Assembly: GCF_001405015.1 (NCBI RefSeq)
Contig: NZ_CYZX01000010.1
Coordinates: forward strand, 62,001 to 126,000
Source of the DNA: Clostridium disporicum
GTDB taxonomy: Bacteria; Bacillota; Clostridia; Clostridiales; Clostridiaceae
Reading direction: 5' to 3'
Length of the DNA: 64,000 nucleotides
The position numbers and the translations under genes are program-made. The notes beneath the pieces are model-generated. The model worked only from the letters and a program-made list of their open reading frames with translations. It had not been told where the DNA came from and did not search any database. Positions 62,537-64,000 of this stretch are shown here, piece by piece (position 1 is the stretch's first letter; every line of letters begins with the position of its first letter).

Positions 62537-63598
62537 ATGTTTAAATTCAAAAAGTATTCAAAATCACTTTTATGTTTGTCCTTAGTATTTATGCTTGTTG
62601 GTTGTGGTCAAAATACTAAAAAAAATGAACAAACTACTCAGCAAGAACCTATAAAGCGTACTGAAATGCTAATGGGTACAGTTATCAGTGTTACTTTATA
62701 TGACTCTACTGATGAAACAATCCTTGATAAGGTTTTTGATAAAGTTAAAAATTTAGAAGAAACATTAAGTATAAACGAAGCAGGTACAGAAGTAGATAAA
62801 ATAAATGAAAATGCAGGTATTGAACCAGTTAAAGTATCTGATGATACAATGGAAGTAGTTAAAGAAGGGCTTTACTATTCAGATCTTTCTCATGGTAAGT
62901 TTGACATAACAATAGGTCCATTAGTTAAGCTTTGGAATATACCAGATCGTCCTACAGAAGATATTCCAACCCAGGATGAGATAGATGCAGTTCTTCCATT
63001 AACTAATTATAAAGACGTTGTTGTAGATGAAAACAACAAAACTGTATTTTTAACTAGACCTGGTATGATGCTTGATTTAGGTGGTATAGCAAAAGGATAT
63101 ACTGCAGATGTTATTTCTAAGATGTTAACTAATGAAGGAGTTAAAAGTGCAATTATAGATCTTGGTGGTAATATATTTGCACATGGTGAAAAAGTTTCAG
63201 GTGATGCTTGGAAAATAGGTATTCAAAATCCTTTTTCAACTAGAGGTGAAATAGTAGGTGCTATTTCTACAAAAAATAAATCTATAGTTACTTCAGGTGT
63301 ATATGAGAGATATATCGAAGTTAACGGAGTTAAATATCATCATATATTAAATCCAGAAACAGGTTATCCATATGAGAATAATATTGCTGGTATAACTATT
63401 ATAAGCGATAAATCAACTACAGGTGATGCATTATCTACATCTGTATTTGCCCTTGGCGTTGATGAAGGTATAAAATTTGTAGAAGGATTAGATGGTGTAG
63501 ATGCAATATTTGTTACTAAAGATAATGGAATATATCTTACATCAGGAATTAAAGATAATTTTGAGTTAAGAAATGACAACTTTAAAGTTATGAACTAA
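62537..63598 (+). CDS. apbE: FAD:protein FMN transferase (ApbE), lipoprotein
   Basis: Attaches FMN to Thr of exported flavoproteins. 353 aa with signal peptide and lipobox LVGCGQ (Cys ~23). RTEMLMGTVISVTLY (~42), MLDLGGIAKGYTAD (~176), AIIDLGGNIFAHG and HHILNPETGYP (~268) are the family motifs; the C-terminal TTGDALSTSVFALG binds Mg. Strong AAAGGAGG. No target flavoprotein is visible in the window. Confidence 0.95.
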   Translation: MFKFKKYSKSLLCLSLVFMLVGCGQNTKKNEQTTQQEPIKRTEMLMGTVISVTLYDSTDETILDKVFDKVKNLEETLSINEAGTEVDKINENAGIEPVKVSDDTMEVVKEGLYYSDLSHGKFDITIGPLVKLWNIPDRPTEDIPTQDEIDAVLPLTNYKDVVVDENNKTVFLTRPGMMLDLGGIAKGYTADVISKMLTNEGVKSAIIDLGGNIFAHGEKVSGDAWKIGIQNPFSTRGEIVGAISTKNKSIVTSGVYERYIEVNGVKYHHILNPETGYPYENNIAGITIISDKSTTGDALSTSVFALGVDEGIKFVEGLDGVDAIFVTKDNGIYLTSGIKDNFELRNDNFKVMN

Positions 63599-63611
63599 AA
63601 AAAATATATAT

Positions 63612-63639
63612 TAAAGAGCTAGCATTCGCTAGCTCTTTT
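63612..63639. terminator. Bidirectional terminator between apbE and htrA
   Basis: 11-bp stem AAAGAGCTAGC with its complement, ATTC loop, T run on the plus strand. Confidence 0.85.
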
Positions 63640-63682
63640 CAGTAATCTCAATTATTAATTGTTACTTATTTGATTAAATAAA

Positions 63683-64000
63683 TTACTCTGATGTTAAAGT
63701 TACGTCTAATGTTTTAGTTTTTCCATCTCTTATAACTTCTAACGTAATAGTGTCTCCATCATTTTTTGAGTTCTTAATTTCTTTTAATTCATCAAAAGTT
63801 TTAACTCTTTGACCATCTACTTTAACAATTAAGTCTCCCGGCTTTACTCCTGCTTTTTCTGCTGGAGAGAATTCATTTACCTCAACAACATATAAACCTT
63901 GTTCCATACTTAATTTATTTGCTAATGTTTCGTCTACTGTTCTAATTGATATTCCAAGATTTAATATTGGTTTTGATAAAGATTCTATTTTATCACTTAT
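63683..64000 (-). CDS. HtrA/DegP-like serine protease, C-terminal PDZ part (cut by window end)
   Basis: Open frame to the window edge: 105 codons including 31 upstream of the ATG at 63907, so that ATG is internal. PDZ domain with SMEQGLYVVEVNEFSPAEKAG, VKPGDLIVKVDGQRVKTFDEL and ITLEVIRDGKTKTLDVTL. The trypsin-like domain and membrane anchor should lie beyond 64000. Family assignment by PDZ type only. Confidence 0.8.
   Translation of the reverse strand: MSDKIESLSKPILNLGISIRTVDETLANKLSMEQGLYVVEVNEFSPAEKAGVKPGDLIVKVDGQRVKTFDELKEIKNSKNDGDTITLEVIRDGKTKTLDVTLTSE

Overview
The window looks like chromosomal DNA from an endospore-forming, low-GC Clostridium (sensu stricto, cluster I). The evidence is very AT-rich intergenic DNA, strong AGGAGG-type ribosome binding sites, many spore genes (spoIID, spoIIQ, spoIIID, spoIIR, sipL, yabG, yyaC, CotS family), an F-type ATP synthase operon, a clostridial thiolase and a raiA-type noncoding RNA. 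No prophage, plasmid gene or CRISPR array was seen. Most genes are on the minus strand.

Layout. 0.1-6.1 kb: M28 peptidase, prfB (with its programmed +1 frameshift), secA, hpf. 6.3-10.4 kb: a free-standing raiA RNA with its own promoter and terminator, then comFC, a ComFA-like protein and recD2. 10.5-13.4 kb: nagA, a hairpin-array repeat (copy A), and metK under a SAM-I riboswitch. 13.4-18.6 kb: Tyr-Thr-Tyr tRNAs, a small membrane protein, yyaC, mbl, spoIIID, a degenerate spoIIQ, spoIID. 18.6-27.6 kb: murA, a YwmB-like gene and the operon atpI-B-E-F-H-A-G-D-C. 27.8-36.5 kb: thlA, dCMP deaminase, upp, rpiB, Sua5/TsaC, a membrane protein, prfA, a DUF1385-PrmC fusion and tdk. 36.6-40.5 kb: rpmE, then an accessory patch holding a beta-propeller-like membrane protein, a secreted C39-like protease, an IS3-type remnant, a broken LPXTG surface protein and an IS66 remnant. 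40.5-47.4 kb: rho, pyrG, two small proteins, a ThiI-like PP-loop protein, spoIIR, ispE. 47.5-51 kb: the cyanophycin pair cphB-cphA. 51-61 kb: a spore-coat region (sipL, a candidate small RNA, veg, hairpin-array copy B, yabG, then three CotS-like kinases, one orphan protein and two GT4 glycosyltransferases). 61.2-64 kb: Gx transporter, NusG-II protein, apbE with a partial repeat in its 5' leader, and the end of an HtrA-like protease.

How the genes work together. Two themes dominate. The first is core growth machinery: ATP synthesis, translation termination, protein export, nucleotide salvage, cell-wall precursors and AdoMet. The second is sporulation: the SpoIID/SpoIIQ engulfment machinery, the SpoIIID regulator, the SpoIIR signal, the SipL/YabG coat factors and a probable coat-glycan locus.

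The most unusual item is a dispersed modular repeat, a chain of short perfect hairpins separated by GTGAAA on one half and TTTTCAC on the other. It has two full copies at 11.7 and 53.6 kb, a partial copy at 62.5 kb and degenerate edges at 61.1 and 29.8 kb. Between the full copies several stems are conserved while their loops differ. Next come the raiA RNA with a clear promoter, a previously unannotated ~90-nt RNA candidate between sipL and veg, and the interleaved CotS/glycosyltransferase locus. All calls come from reading the sequence; no database search or folding program was run.
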